Notes: a model not told the origin generated them from the letters alone. A DNA stretch of 64,000 bases from Streptomyces sp. F001 (GCF_004187715.1 NZ_QZWF01000009.1:62001-126000); one strand, 5' to 3'. Counted from the first letter of the stretch, positions 8,840 through 18,289 are shown. Numbers and translations: made by a program.

Positions 8840-9532
8840 CTAGCGTTCGACGACTGCTCCGTCGCTCAGCTCCAGGACCCGGTCGGCCAGGTCGAGCAGG
8901 GTCGCGTCGTGCGTGGCGACCAGCGCCGTGACGCCTTCACTGCGTACGACGGCCCGCAGCAACTCCATCACCGCGTGACCGGTCTCCGCGTCCAGCTGGG
9001 CGGTCGGCTCGTCGGCGATGAGGAGGGAGGGGCTGTTGGCGAGGGCGCGGGCGATGGCCACCCGCTGCTGCTGACCGCCGGACAGCTCGCCAGGCCGCTG
9101 GGCGGCGTGGTCGACGAGGCCGACCAGGGACAGCAGCAGCTCGACGCGTTCCTCGCGCTCCCGTGGGTCGGCCCGACGCAGCCGCATCGGTACGCCGACG
9201 TTCTCTGCGGCCGTGAGGATCGGGATGAGCCCGAAGGACTGGAAGACGAAGCCGATGTGGTCCCGGCGCAGTTCCAGCAGCCCGTTCTCGCCGAGCCCCG
9301 ACAGATCGAGCCCGTCGACCACGACCCGACCCCGGTCCGGCTCGTCGAGGCCGCCGACGATGTTGAGCAACGTCGTCTTCCCGGACCCCGAGCGCCCCTT
9401 GAGGGCGACGAGTTCACCGCGCGGGACGTCGAAGGAGACCCCGCGCAGGGCGTGCACGGCGGCGGCTCCCTCGCCGTACGACTTGTGGACGTTCTCGACG
9501 CGCACCATGGTCTCGGTGACCACCTGGCTCAT
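8840..9532 (-). CDS. ABC transporter ATP-binding protein (LolD/MacB type)
   Basis: 230 aa with Walker A GRSGSGKTTL, the Q-loop (GFVFQSFGLIP), signature LSGGQQQRVAIARAL, Walker B LLIADEPTAQLD and H-loop ATHD. GGGGGAGG lies 5 bases before the ATG. No permease gene is adjacent, so it is an orphan ATPase, likely of the MacB/LolD export or FtsE-like class. The substrate is unknown. Confidence 0.9.
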   Translation of the reverse strand: MSQVVTETMVRVENVHKSYGEGAAAVHALRGVSFDVPRGELVALKGRSGSGKTTLLNIVGGLDEPDRGRVVVDGLDLSGLGENGLLELRRDHIGFVFQSFGLIPILTAAENVGVPMRLRRADPREREERVELLLSLVGLVDHAAQRPGELSGGQQQRVAIARALANSPSLLIADEPTAQLDAETGHAVMELLRAVVRSEGVTALVATHDATLLDLADRVLELSDGAVVER

Positions 9533-9605
9533 GTCGCCTCCCCCGTGATCCGGGCGCCAGTATCACGAAGCGACGCCCACCCGTTCAAGCGTTCGCACAC
9601 GATGA

Positions 9606-9634
9606 GGGCCGCACCCCGGCGGGGGATGCGGCCC
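9606..9634 (-). terminator. Hairpin downstream of the DUF3710 gene
   Basis: GGGCCGCA (9606-9613) pairs with TGCGGCCC (9627-9634) around a G/C-rich inner stem. It lies 16 bp past the DUF3710 stop on the minus strand and ends the thioesterase-dut-DUF3710 operon. Confidence 0.65.
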
Positions 9635-9649
9635 TGCGTGCGCTGACGT

Positions 9650-10411
9650 CTAACGGACCTCGGTGATCTCCGGCCCGCGCTGCAGCTGCCCCATGCCGCC
9701 CGAGAACCGGGAACCGGCCTGGTCGTCCTGCTGGACGCCCTCGGGGACCATCTGCGCGTCGTTCGGCAGCTTCAGGACGATCGGGTCGCGGGGCGCCATC
9801 GGTCCGTCGCCGCGGACCACGACCGTGTCCCGGAAGATCTGCTCCAGGAGGCCGGCGGCCTGCGGCTGCACGGCACCCTGCCCGGAGATCACACCCCGCA
9901 GGAACCAGCGGGGCCCGTCCACACCGACGAACCGGACCACCTGGAAGCCGCCCGTGCCGTCCGGCAGCTGCACCGGCACCTGGGCTCGCAGCTCCCAGCC
10001 GAGCGGGCCCTCGACCTCGTCGATGATGCCGCCCTGCTGGGTGATGCCGGCGCCGATCTCCTCGCGCACCTCGCCCCAGATGCCCTCGCGCTTGGGCGCG
10101 GCGAAGGCCTGCAACTGGATGGCGCTGTCCCGCAGTACGACGGTCGCCGCGACGATCGCGTCGCCCGCGACCTCGACCCGCAGCTCCATGCCGTCGACGC
10201 CCGGCACGAACAGACCACCAAGATCCACCCGGCCCTCGGCCGGGTCCCGGACCTCGGTGCTGTCCCAGGGCCCGTCGGGCCGCGGTTCCGGCTCGAGCCG
10301 CACCCGCTCGCGCTCGACCTCGTCCGCCTCAGTGTCGACGCTGTCGACGACCTGCTCGGCCTCGCCGGCCGCGTCCTCGGCGGCACCACTCTTCTTGCGA
10401 CGTCCGAACAC
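9650..10411 (-). CDS. DUF3710 domain protein
   Basis: 253 aa from a GTG at 10411 with GGAAGGA 7 bases upstream. It has an acidic, charged N terminus followed by a compact beta-rich domain (GPWDSTEVRD, VDLGGLFVPG, LRAQVPVQLPDG) typical of the actinobacterial DUF3710 family, which is normally found beside dut. It starts one base after the dut stop, so it is tightly coupled. No biochemical role is established to my knowledge. Confidence 0.88.
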   Translation of the reverse strand: MFGRRKKSGAAEDAAGEAEQVVDSVDTEADEVERERVRLEPEPRPDGPWDSTEVRDPAEGRVDLGGLFVPGVDGMELRVEVAGDAIVAATVVLRDSAIQLQAFAAPKREGIWGEVREEIGAGITQQGGIIDEVEGPLGWELRAQVPVQLPDGTGGFQVVRFVGVDGPRWFLRGVISGQGAVQPQAAGLLEQIFRDTVVVRGDGPMAPRDPIVLKLPNDAQMVPEGVQQDDQAGSRFSGGMGQLQRGPEITEVR

Positions 10412-10412
10412 G

Positions 10413-10964
10413 TCACTGTCCTTCCCGGTCGGATACGACCGAAGCGTATCGATTCCCACCCGTCTTGCCGCCAACGGCGGCCTGACCGTTTGTGCCGCGC
10501 CCGCCGTCCACGGCAGCATGGCCGCCGGTGGACCCGAAGCCCCCCTCGGCCCGTGCCGAGTCGGGAAGCTCCGCCACCTCCTGGAAGCGGACCCTCTCGA
10601 CCTGCTGGACGACCAGTTGGGCAATCCGGTCGAAGCGCTCGAACCGCACGGGCTCGCGCGGGTCGAGATTCACCACGATCACCTTGATTTCCCCACGGTA
10701 CCCGGCATCAACCGTCCCCGGGGCATTCACGAGGGCCACGCCGCAGCGGGCGGCGAGACCGGAACGCGGGTGCACGAAGGCCGCGTACCCCTCCGGGAGC
10801 GCCACAGACACCCCCGTGGGCAGTACGGCCCGCTCACCCGGCTTCAGTTCACGGCTTTCGGTGGTGCGCAGATCGGCTCCCGCGTCGCCGGGGTGCGCAT
10901 ACGTCGGAAGCGGTACGTCCGGATCGACACGCCGGATCAGCACGTTCACGGGGTCGCGGCTCAC
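10413..10964 (-). CDS. dut: dUTP diphosphatase (dUTPase)
   Basis: 183 aa with all five trimeric dUTPase motifs in order: AHPGDAGADL, PRSGLAARCGV, GTVDAGYRGEIKV, RIAQLVVQQV and the glycine-rich C-terminal GGFGSTGGH. It hydrolyses dUTP to dUMP and pyrophosphate, keeping uracil out of DNA and supplying dTMP synthesis. The GTG start overlaps the thioesterase stop (GTGA). A longer-than-usual tail of about 25 residues follows motif five. Confidence 0.96.
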   Translation of the reverse strand: MSRDPVNVLIRRVDPDVPLPTYAHPGDAGADLRTTESRELKPGERAVLPTGVSVALPEGYAAFVHPRSGLAARCGVALVNAPGTVDAGYRGEIKVIVVNLDPREPVRFERFDRIAQLVVQQVERVRFQEVAELPDSARAEGGFGSTGGHAAVDGGRGTNGQAAVGGKTGGNRYASVVSDREGQ

Positions 10965-11545
10965 GGGTTCACCTCGAAGGCGCGGACACGCCGGATCTGG
11001 TCGGGGTCGTTCATGGCGGCCTGGATCTCTTCCTTGCGGCCGTGGTCGACGAAATGGTCGACCTTGACCTCGATGAAGAGCGCATCCGCTCGGACGACGA
11101 CGGGTCCGTCGGGGCCGCCGACACGTCCGGTGGCCCGCGAGTAGATCTTCCGGCCGGCCACCGCCGTCACCTCGGCCGCAAGATGGAGCGTGGTGCCCAC
11201 CGGCACCGGACGCACGAAGTCGGTCTCCAGCCGTCCGGTCACGGCGATGGTGCGCAGCAGCCAGTTCAGCGAGCCGAGGGTCTCGTCGAGGGCGGTCGCC
11301 AGCACTCCGCCGTGGGCCAGGCCCGGAGCACCCTGGTGTTCGGGCCGCACGGTGAACTCGGCGGTGATCGACACCCCTTCGCCGGCCCGCGCCGCGAGGT
11401 GCAGTCCGTGCGGCTGGTCGCCGCCGCAACCGAAGCACTCACCGTAGTGCGGGCCGAGGAGCTCGCCGGGGGCGGGAGCGTCGGGGTGCCGCACCGGCTT
11501 GGTCGCGTCGGCGGGAGGCTCCAGAGCTGCGGATGTACCACTCAC
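10961..11545 (-). CDS. PaaI-type hotdog-fold acyl-CoA thioesterase
   Basis: 194 aa from GTG 11545. The central block HQGAPGLAHGGVLATALDET carries the HGG motif of PaaI-like 4HBT thioesterases, and a CFGCGG pair near residue 37 may bind metal. First gene of a tight minus-strand operon with dut and DUF3710. The substrate is not predictable. Confidence 0.85.
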   Translation of the reverse strand: MSGTSAALEPPADATKPVRHPDAPAPGELLGPHYGECFGCGGDQPHGLHLAARAGEGVSITAEFTVRPEHQGAPGLAHGGVLATALDETLGSLNWLLRTIAVTGRLETDFVRPVPVGTTLHLAAEVTAVAGRKIYSRATGRVGGPDGPVVVRADALFIEVKVDHFVDHGRKEEIQAAMNDPDQIRRVRAFEVNP

Positions 11546-11624
11546 AGCCGCAGACCTTACCCGGCGTTTCGCCCCGGCCCCCCTGACCCTGCCTCCCCGC
11601 GGACACCGTGCCAAGCTTGACTCC

Positions 11625-12092
11625 ATGCAGCTTTCCGCCGCCCCGTACGAAGAACGCCTCACCGCGCCCCGCTCCTGGTGGCTGATCAGCCTCCTGGTCG
11701 GGGTCTCGATGGCCCTGATCCTGCTGCCCTTCGGCACCCTGCCGTTGCTGGGGGGCCTGGCCGGCGGCACCGCGGTCGCGGCGGTCGCGGCGAGTTCGTA
11801 CGGTTCGGTCCGCATCCGCGTGGTGAACGACTCTCTGATCGCGGGCGAGGCGAAGATCCCGGTCACGGCCCTGGGCGAGGCGGAGATCCTGGAGCCCGAG
11901 GAGGCCCGCGCCTGGCGCACGCACAAGGCCGACACCCGCGCCTTCCTGCTGCTGCGCGCCTACATCCCCACGGCCTTGCGCGTGGAGGTCATCGACCCGG
12001 CCGACCCGACGCCGTACCTGTACCTGTCGACGCGTGAGCCCGAGCGGCTGGCGGAGGCCATCCGGGCGGCCAAGGCGGCGTGTACGGCGTAG
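11625..12092 (+). CDS. DUF3093 membrane protein
   Basis: 155 aa. Two hydrophobic helices (SWWLISLLVGVSMALILLPF and the following glycine-rich segment) are followed by a cytosolic PH-like beta domain with the motif RAFLLLRAYIPTALRVEV. This is the usual layout of the actinobacterial DUF3093 family found divergent from dut. No clear ribosome site is seen before the ATG. Confidence 0.85.
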   Translation: MQLSAAPYEERLTAPRSWWLISLLVGVSMALILLPFGTLPLLGGLAGGTAVAAVAASSYGSVRIRVVNDSLIAGEAKIPVTALGEAEILEPEEARAWRTHKADTRAFLLLRAYIPTALRVEVIDPADPTPYLYLSTREPERLAEAIRAAKAACTA

Positions 12093-12105
12093 CCGACCAC
12101 GCCGA

Positions 12106-13068
12106 TCACTCGGTCGCGTTCGGGCCCGGACGTCCGGGCTCCTCGAGGGGCTTCTCGATCGACAGCGCGTCCGCGGGCCGCTCCAGCGGCGGCAGCGGTG
12201 GCAGCTCCGACAGCTGGTCCCACGGCACCTGCATCTTCCGCAGGTCCGCCCGGATACGCGCGGCGACCTTCCTGGTGTCCCGCCGGTTCATGACCGCGCC
12301 CACCGCGGCTCCCACCATGAACGGCATCAGGTTCGGCAGATTGCGCACCATGCGTTTCATGATCTGCTGCCGCAGCTCCCGCTTCATCTGACCGCCGAGA
12401 GCCGCGTTGACCGTGACCGGCTTCATGGGGTCGATGCCGCGCTCGTCCGACCAGGACTTCAGATACGCGCTGCTGCGGTCCTTCAGATTGCCCGGCGGCC
12501 GCACACCGTAGACCTCGTGGAGCTCGGCGATCAGCTTCAGCTCGATCGCGGCCACCCCGGTGATCTCTGCCGCCAGTTCCGTGGGCATCGCGGGCGGCAG
12601 GGGAAGCATAGCCGCCGCGCCGACTCCCGCTCCGACCGTCGCCGACGCGTTCGCCGCGCCCGCCACGAGCTTGTCCGCGAGCTGCTCGGGCCCGAGGCCC
12701 GGGAACTGCCTGCGCAGCGTCGCAAGGTCCCGTACGGGGATCCGAGGGGCGATCTCGATGATCCGGTCGGCGAGATACGCCAGGCCCGCCCTGGCGCCGC
12801 TGCCGCTCTTGGCGGCGCCGGCCTTGGCCAGGTCCATGGCCCGGGTCGCCGCCGCCCGCCGCCTGGCCACGGGGGTGGGACCCTGAGCCGGTACCGGGAG
12901 GTCGGCCCGGTCACCGGCCGGTTCGAGCGAGGCTGACTCCGCAGGGACCGGCAGTCCCGTACCGGAGGAGCCTCGCTCGTCGTCACGCACGCCGTGAGGG
13001 CCGTCGGACGGCCCCGAGTCCGCTCCCCAGGGGAAGCGGCGCTTCCGAGGTGGGGTCGAGCCAGTCAC
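12106..13068 (-). CDS. EcsC-like conserved protein
   Basis: 320 aa. The N-terminal 70 residues are charged and low complexity; a helical, glycine/alanine-rich core follows. The segment PTELAAEITGVAAIELKLIA and the glycine-rich hydrophobic stretch before it are reminiscent of EcsC-family proteins. It starts 14 bp after the DUF4193 stop, so the two are probably cotranscribed. The function is unknown. Confidence 0.7.
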   Translation of the reverse strand: MTGSTPPRKRRFPWGADSGPSDGPHGVRDDERGSSGTGLPVPAESASLEPAGDRADLPVPAQGPTPVARRRAAATRAMDLAKAGAAKSGSGARAGLAYLADRIIEIAPRIPVRDLATLRRQFPGLGPEQLADKLVAGAANASATVGAGVGAAAMLPLPPAMPTELAAEITGVAAIELKLIAELHEVYGVRPPGNLKDRSSAYLKSWSDERGIDPMKPVTVNAALGGQMKRELRQQIMKRMVRNLPNLMPFMVGAAVGAVMNRRDTRKVAARIRADLRKMQVPWDQLSELPPLPPLERPADALSIEKPLEEPGRPGPNATE

Positions 13069-13081
13069 GGCCGACCCCGCC

Positions 13082-13378
13082 TCAGTCGCAGTCGCGGCAG
13101 ATCGGCTGACCGTTCTTCTCCCGGGCCAGCTGGCTGCGGTGGTGCACCAGGAAGCAACTCATGCAGGTGAACTCGTCCTGCTGCTTCGGCAGCACACGGA
13201 CCGCCAGTTCCTCGTTCGAAAGGTCGGCGCCGGGAAGCTCCAGGCCCTCGGCGGCCTCGAATTCGTCGACGTCGACCGCCGAGGCGGACTTGTCGTTCCG
13301 CCTGGCCTTCAGCTCTTCCAGGCTGTCCGAGTCGACGTCGTCGTCGGTCTTGCGTGGGGTGTCGTAGTCAGTTGCCAT
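13082..13378 (-). CDS. DUF4193 zinc-ribbon-like protein
   Basis: 98 aa, ATG at 13378 with GGGGAGAG upstream. A highly acidic N terminus is followed by two CxxC pairs, CMSC and CRDC, at the C-terminal end. These are the hallmarks of the actinobacterial DUF4193 family and suggest a single zinc ribbon. It resembles RNA-polymerase-associated small zinc proteins in layout, but no role is proven. Confidence 0.9.
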   Translation of the reverse strand: MATDYDTPRKTDDDVDSDSLEELKARRNDKSASAVDVDEFEAAEGLELPGADLSNEELAVRVLPKQQDEFTCMSCFLVHHRSQLAREKNGQPICRDCD

Positions 13379-13772
13379 GTCGCTCTCCCCCTCCGGGTGT
13401 CTGCGGTGTCTCCAGCGCACGTAACGCGTGAGAGGCCGGACTTGTGCCCGACCCGAGGCGGAGATTTTGCCTCACATCAAGGTCTGTTACTCAATCGACA
13501 CCCAACCGGACTCCTCGCGAGTGATCGGCTTGGATGGCGATCGGGACCGTACACGGTCCGAATGTCGCACTCCAAAAGGGCCTCATCGTGTACTTCCCGT
13601 GATCAAGCCCCTGGAAAACCCGGATTTTCTGGGCTTTCCGGCAACTAAATGATCACGGAGAGTAGATGGCCTGAAAATCGCCCTTGTGATCGATCACACA
13701 TGGGACAGCCGGACGGGTGCCCCGAAAATTCCGCGCAAAGCGAACATTCCTCGGGTGTGTCGGCCCATGGTC
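13379..13772. other. 394-bp non-coding gap between DUF4193 and cutS
   Basis: Lower G+C than its surroundings. It must hold the minus-strand promoter of DUF4193 and the 3' end of the cutRS transcript. An imperfect hairpin (GGAAAACCC / GGGCTTTCC, about 13613-13638) could be the cutRS terminator. No credible ORF is seen. Confidence 0.5.
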
Positions 13773-15002
13773 TCAGATCGGGAAGGTGACCCGCATCACG
13801 AGCCCTCCGCCCTCCCTGGGCTGCGCCGCGATATGCCCGCCGTGCGCCCGGGCCACGGACCGGACGATGGACAGACCGAGGCCGACGCCCTTGTCGCTCC
13901 CCGTGCGCTCGGTACGCAGTCTCCGGAACGGTTCGAAGAGGTTGTCGACCTCGTACGCCGGCACCACCGGCCCGGTGTTCGCGACGACCAGGACGGCCTG
14001 CCCGTGCTGGATCTCCGTGGTGACCTCCACCCAGCCTCCCTCGGGGATGTTGTAGCGCACGGCGTTCTGCACGAGGTTCAGGGCGATCCGCTCCAGCAGG
14101 ACGCCGTTGCCCTGGATGACCGCGCGCTCGCGCTTGCCGCGGATCTGCACGCCCTTGGCCTGCGCCTCGGCGTGCACCTGATCGATGGCCTGCGAGGCCA
14201 CCTCGGCGAGGTCCACCGGCTTGCGCTCGACGATCTGGTTGTCGCTGCGGGCGAGCAGCAGCAGCCCTTCGACGAGTTGTTCGCTGCGCTCGTTGGTGGC
14301 CAGCAGCGTCTTGCCGAGCTGCTGCAGCTCCATGGGCGCGCTCGGATCGGACAGGTGCACCTCGAGGAGCGTGCGGTTGATCGCCAGCGGGGTGCGCAGT
14401 TCGTGCGAGGCGTTGCCGACGAAGCGCTGCTGAGCGGTGAAGGCCCGCTGCAGCCGCTCCAGCATGTCGTCGAAGGTGTCGGCCAGCTCCTTCAGCTCGT
14501 CGTCGGGTCCGTCCAGCTCGATCCGGCGGGACAGGTCGGAGCCGGCCACCGCGCGCGCGGTGCGGGTGATCCGGCCCAGCGGCGACAGGACGCGGCCGGC
14601 CATGGCGTAGCCGAAGGCGAAGGCGATCACGGCAAGCCCGAGGAGCGCCAGGAGCGAGCGGCTGAGCAGGTTGTCCAGGGCGTGCTGGCGCTGCTCGTTG
14701 GCGCAGTTGTTCATGGCGTGGTTGAGCTCGGTGGCAGTCGGCTGCGACGGGAAGTTGCAAGCCTCGCTCGCCACCTGGCCGGAGAGGATCTTGAAGGGCA
14801 GGTCACTGCCCACGTTCAGCGCGTTCGCCGCCAGCAGGTAGATGATCGACAGCAGCAGGATGCCGGCGATCAGGAACATGCCGCCGTACAGCAGCGTGAG
14901 CCTTATCCGGATGGTCGGGCGCAGGATCGGGAACGGTGGTGGCTTCCTGGGATCCCAGGTGGGCTTCGGGGGCGCCTGGGGAGGCGCGGGGTTCGCTGCC
15001 AC
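13773..15002 (-). CDS. cutS: CutS sensor histidine kinase
   Basis: 409 aa: a proline-rich cytosolic N terminus, helix at about 34-58, extracytoplasmic domain of about 55 residues, second helix at about 115-135, HAMP, H-box FVGNASHELRTP (His200), then the ATPase core (NAVRYN, DKGVGLGLSI). Cys82 and Cys100 in the small sensor domain could form a disulfide. CutRS is a conserved Streptomyces system linked to secretion stress and secondary metabolism. It lies 6 bp after cutR. Confidence 0.9.
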   Translation of the reverse strand: MAANPAPPQAPPKPTWDPRKPPPFPILRPTIRIRLTLLYGGMFLIAGILLLSIIYLLAANALNVGSDLPFKILSGQVASEACNFPSQPTATELNHAMNNCANEQRQHALDNLLSRSLLALLGLAVIAFAFGYAMAGRVLSPLGRITRTARAVAGSDLSRRIELDGPDDELKELADTFDDMLERLQRAFTAQQRFVGNASHELRTPLAINRTLLEVHLSDPSAPMELQQLGKTLLATNERSEQLVEGLLLLARSDNQIVERKPVDLAEVASQAIDQVHAEAQAKGVQIRGKRERAVIQGNGVLLERIALNLVQNAVRYNIPEGGWVEVTTEIQHGQAVLVVANTGPVVPAYEVDNLFEPFRRLRTERTGSDKGVGLGLSIVRSVARAHGGHIAAQPREGGGLVMRVTFPI

Positions 15003-15008
15003 GGTCGA

Positions 15009-15662
15009 TCAGATCCGGTAGCCGGAGCCGGGGACGGTGACGATGACGGGCGGCTCGCCCAGTTTGCGGCGCAGAGTCATGACGGTCACGCGCACCACGT
15101 TCGTGAACGGGTCGGTGTTCTCGTCCCAGGCCTTCTCCAGGAGCTGCTCCGCGGAGACGACGGCGCCCTCGCTGCGCATCAGCACCTCCAGGACGGCGAA
15201 CTCCTTGGGCGCGAGCTGGACCTCCTTGCCGTCCCGGAAAACCTCGCGGCGGTTCGGGTCGAGCTTGATCCCGGCGCGCTCCAGGACGGGTGGCAGCGGC
15301 ACACTGGTGCGCCGGCCGAGGGCACGCACGCGGGCCGTCAGCTCGCTGAACGCGAAGGGCTTGGGGAGATAGTCGTCGGCGCCGATCTCCAGGCCCTCCA
15401 CCCGGTCGCTGACGTCGCCGGACGCCGTGAGCATCAGCACGCGCGTGGGCATGCCGAGCTCGACGATCTTGCGGCACACGTCGTCGCCGTGCACCAGGGG
15501 GAGGTCGCGGTCGAGGACGACCACGTCGTAGTCGTTGACGCCGATGCGCTCCAGGGCGGCCGCACCGTCGTACACGACGTCGACGGCCATGGCCTCCCGG
15601 CGCAGTCCGGTGGCCACCGCATCGGCGAGCAGTTGCTCGTCCTCGACGACGAGTACGCGCAC
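15009..15662 (-). CDS. cutR: CutR response regulator (OmpR family)
   Basis: 217 aa from GTG 15662, with AAGGA 8 bases upstream. Receiver domain with phospho-acceptor Asp51 (VVVLDRDLPLVHG), Lys in YLPKPF, and a winged-helix DNA-binding domain ending in RVTVMTLRRKLG and VPGSGYRI. It is the first gene of the cutRS operon. Confidence 0.92.
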   Translation of the reverse strand: MRVLVVEDEQLLADAVATGLRREAMAVDVVYDGAAALERIGVNDYDVVVLDRDLPLVHGDDVCRKIVELGMPTRVLMLTASGDVSDRVEGLEIGADDYLPKPFAFSELTARVRALGRRTSVPLPPVLERAGIKLDPNRREVFRDGKEVQLAPKEFAVLEVLMRSEGAVVSAEQLLEKAWDENTDPFTNVVRVTVMTLRRKLGEPPVIVTVPGSGYRI

Positions 15663-16096
15663 GTCGCTTGTCCTTCCTGTATCCACCCGCGTAGCGCCTG
15701 AGCACGCGCGGGCGGGGGTCTTCGGGGGTGTGTTGACCTCCATCCTGCCCTTTTCGGCCATAAGTGGGCAGTAAGACGGAGGAGCGGGCACCGGGCGGCC
15801 CCGGCGCGAAGGTCGCACGGACGGGGTGCCGGATCCGGGAATGCGAGATTTTCTCCTCCGGTTGAGGTTTCCGCGGAAGGGAGCGGGGGGAGGACCGAAT
15901 ACACCCCGCGATCACGCTCTGCTTGTGCCGCAGCACCATGCGGTACGCCGCGGTCCGCTTTCCGCAGAGTGGGCGTGGGTGTCCGGCACCGTCGCCGCCC
16001 AGCAGGGCAGCGCTGGGCACCCACAGACGTGATCGCCCCTTCCGAACGGCACACCCCCGTGCCACCGACCCACGACCCTGGACGAGGGGGCGCAGC
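15663..16096. other. 434-bp divergent intergenic region, cutR / 57-aa gene
   Basis: No supported ORF. It must contain the cutRS promoter (leftward) and a promoter for the 57-aa gene (rightward). I see no clear -10/-35 pair on either strand and no strong inverted repeat. Confidence 0.5.
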
Positions 16097-16270
16097 ATGG
16101 ACGCTTTCACCGCAGGACTTCTGCAGCGCATAAGGGCGACCGAGTCCGACCTGACGCGGGCTCGTGACGAGGGCGACGACTTCCTCGTCGAGGTGGAGCA
16201 GGGCGAACTCGACGACCTGCGCCGCCTCGCCGCCGAGCATGGCGTGGAAGTCGGCGCGTCCGGCGTCTGA
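16097..16270 (+). CDS. 57-residue acidic helical protein
   Basis: The start ATG 16097 follows GAGGGGG. The sequence (MDAFTAGLLQRIRATESDL at the N terminus, then ARDEGDDFLVEVEQGELDDL) predicts a pair of charged helices, without cysteines or membrane segments. Small acidic proteins of this type are conserved in Streptomyces but unnamed. A strong hairpin terminator follows 18 bp after the stop. Confidence 0.75.
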   Translation: MDAFTAGLLQRIRATESDLTRARDEGDDFLVEVEQGELDDLRRLAAEHGVEVGASGV

Positions 16271-16287
16271 CCGGCTCACACGTACGA

Positions 16288-16324
16288 CAGCGGGCCCCGG
16301 CGAATCCATCGCCGGGGCCCGCTG
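16288..16324. terminator. Bidirectional hairpin terminator
   Basis: Perfect 16-bp arms (16288-16303 and 16309-16324, CAGCGGGCCCCGGCGA and its complement) with a 5-base loop; on the plus strand a T-rich stretch follows. It separates the convergent 57-aa gene and the inositol monophosphatase gene. Confidence 0.85.
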
Positions 16325-16340
16325 CGGTTTTCTTGGCTCG

Positions 16341-17156
16341 TCAGTCGTGCCAGGCGCCGAAGTCCTCCAGGAGCCGCTGGAGGGGCTCGAAGACGCCCGG
16401 GGTGCCCGCTACCGTCAGGTCGCGTGACGGGCGCTCTCCGGGGCGTCCGCCGGTCAGCGCGCCCGCCTCGCGGGCGATCAGGTCGCCGGCCGCGAAGTCC
16501 CAGGCGTTCAGTCCACGCTCGTAGTAGCCGTCGAGGCGGCCTGCGGCGACGTCGCACAGGTCGACGGCGGCCGATCCGCTGCGCCGGATGTCGCGCAGGA
16601 GCGGGATCAGCCTGCGAGCCACGTCGGCCTGGTGGGTGCGGACCTCGGTGACGTAGTTGAACCCGGTGGAGACCAGGGCCTGGCCCAGGGGCGGCGCCGG
16701 GCGGCAGGCCAGGGTGCGCTCGCCGTCCCAGGCGCCGGTGGCCCAGGCGCCGCCGCCGCGGATCGCGCCATAGGTCTCGCCGCGCATCGGGGCCGCGACG
16801 ACCCCGACGACGGTCTCGCCGTCCTGTTCGGCCGCGATGGAGACGGCCCAGGTCGGCAGCCCGTAGAGGTAGTTGACCGTGCCGTCGAGCGGGTCGATCA
16901 CCCAGCGGATGCCGCTGCTGCCCTCGCTGGAGGCGCCCTCCTCGCCGAGGAAGCCGTCGTCGGGGCGGTGGCCGGAGATCAGGTCGGTGATCAGCTTCTC
17001 CGCCGCGATGTCCATCTCCGTCACCACGTCGATGGGGCTCGACTTGGTGGCGGCGACCGCGAGGTCGGCCGGACGCCCGTCCCGCAGCAGCTCGCCGGCC
17101 CGTCGGGCGGCTTCCCGGGCGAGCTGGAGCAGGTCCGTGTGCAGCGTGTCGGTCAC
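16341..17156 (-). CDS. Inositol monophosphatase family protein
   Basis: 271 aa from GTG 17156. It has the family metal-site motifs: FLGEEG, VIDPLDGTVNYLYGLP, and AWDFAAGDLIAREAG near the C terminus. The enzyme removes phosphate from inositol phosphates or related sugar phosphates using Mg2+. It lies 8 bp after the ferrochelatase gene and is probably cotranscribed. Confidence 0.92.
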   Translation of the reverse strand: MTDTLHTDLLQLAREAARRAGELLRDGRPADLAVAATKSSPIDVVTEMDIAAEKLITDLISGHRPDDGFLGEEGASSEGSSGIRWVIDPLDGTVNYLYGLPTWAVSIAAEQDGETVVGVVAAPMRGETYGAIRGGGAWATGAWDGERTLACRPAPPLGQALVSTGFNYVTEVRTHQADVARRLIPLLRDIRRSGSAAVDLCDVAAGRLDGYYERGLNAWDFAAGDLIAREAGALTGGRPGERPSRDLTVAGTPGVFEPLQRLLEDFGAWHD

Positions 17157-17164
17157 GGTGCTCC

Positions 17165-18289
17165 TCACGCGTAGGGGCTGTGGGCGCCCCGCGGCGGGGC
17201 GGGGGTGCGGGCCGGGCAGCAGCCCACCGGGCAGAGGTTGTGGCTCGCGCCGAGGGCGCCCAGGGCGCAGGGGGTGACCTCCTGGCCGCGCTCGACGGCG
17301 GCGCGCTCCAGGACGAGGTCGCGGACCGCGGCGGCGAACCGCGGGTCGGCGCCGACGGTGGCCGAGCGGCGCACCGGCAGGCCCAGTTCCCCGGCCTTGG
17401 CGTTGGCCTCCGTGTCGAGGTCGTAGAGGACCTCCATGTGGTCGGAGACGAAGCCGATGGGGGCCATCACGACGGCCGGGACGCCCGCGGCGTGGCGCTC
17501 CTCGAGATGGTCGCAGATGTCGGGCTCCAGCCACGGGATGTGCGGGGCGCCGGAGCGCGACTGGTAGACCAGCTGCCAGGGGTGGTCGACGCCGGTGCGC
17601 TCGCGGACGGCGTCAGCGATCAGCTGCGCGACGTCAAGGTGCTGCTTGACGTACGCGCCGCCGTCGCCGTGGTCCTCGACGGGGCCGGAGCTGTCCGCGG
17701 CGGAGTTCGGGATGGAGTGGGTGGTGAACGCGATGTGCGCTCCGTCCCGGACGTTCTCAGGGAGGTCGGCCAGGGACCGGAGCACGCCCTCGATCATGGG
17801 TTCAATGAAGCCTGGGTGGTTGAAGTAGTGCCGCAGCTTGTCGATCTTCGGCAGCGGCAGGCCCTCGGCATCCAGGGCGGCGAGCGAGTCGGCGAGGTTC
17901 TCGCGGTACTGCCGGCAGCCCGAGTACGACGCGTAGGCGCTGGTGGCCAGGACCAGAATGCGGCGGCGGCCGTCGCGGACCATCTCGCGCAGGGTGTCCG
18001 TGAGGTACGGGGCCCAGTTGCGGTTGCCCCAGTAGACCGGCAGGTCCAGGCCGTGGTCCGCGAAGTCCTTGCGGAGGGCGTCCAGCAGGGCGCGGTTCTG
18101 GTCGTTGATCGGGCTGACCCCGCCGAACAGGAAGTAGTGCTGCCCGACTTCCTTCAGGCGTTCCTTGGGGATGCCGCGCCCGCGCGTCACGTTCTCCAGG
18201 AACGGGACCACGTCGTCCGGCCCCTCGGGGCCGCCGAACGAGAGCAGGAGCAGGGCGTCGTAGGGGGTGGCATCGAGCGCGTCTGGCAT
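17165..18289 (-). CDS. hemH: Ferrochelatase (coproporphyrin III ferrochelatase type)
   Basis: 374 aa. [14 protein letters not shown] at the N terminus, the conserved histidine region [11 protein letters not shown] and the glutamate region [13 protein letters not shown] identify ferrochelatase. Cysteines in SGCRQYREN and a C-terminal NLCPVGCC cluster are those that bind a [2Fe-2S] centre in actinobacterial enzymes. In Actinobacteria this enzyme acts on coproporphyrin III (CpfC route). ATG at 18289. Confidence 0.95.
   Translation of the reverse strand: MPDALDATPYDALLLLSFGGPEGPDDVVPFLENVTRGRGIPKERLKEVGQHYFLFGGVSPINDQNRALLDALRKDFADHGLDLPVYWGNRNWAPYLTDTLREMVRDGRRRILVLATSAYASYSGCRQYRENLADSLAALDAEGLPLPKIDKLRHYFNHPGFIEPMIEGVLRSLADLPENVRDGAHIAFTTHSIPNSAADSSGPVEDHGDGGAYVKQHLDVAQLIADAVRERTGVDHPWQLVYQSRSGAPHIPWLEPDICDHLEERHAAGVPAVVMAPIGFVSDHMEVLYDLDTEANAKAGELGLPVRRSATVGADPRFAAAVRDLVLERAAVERGQEVTPCALGALGASHNLCPVGCCPARTPAPPRGAHSPYA

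Noticed and set aside
8840-9532. ABC exporter operon
   Set aside because: Only the ATPase is present; no permease gene on either side.
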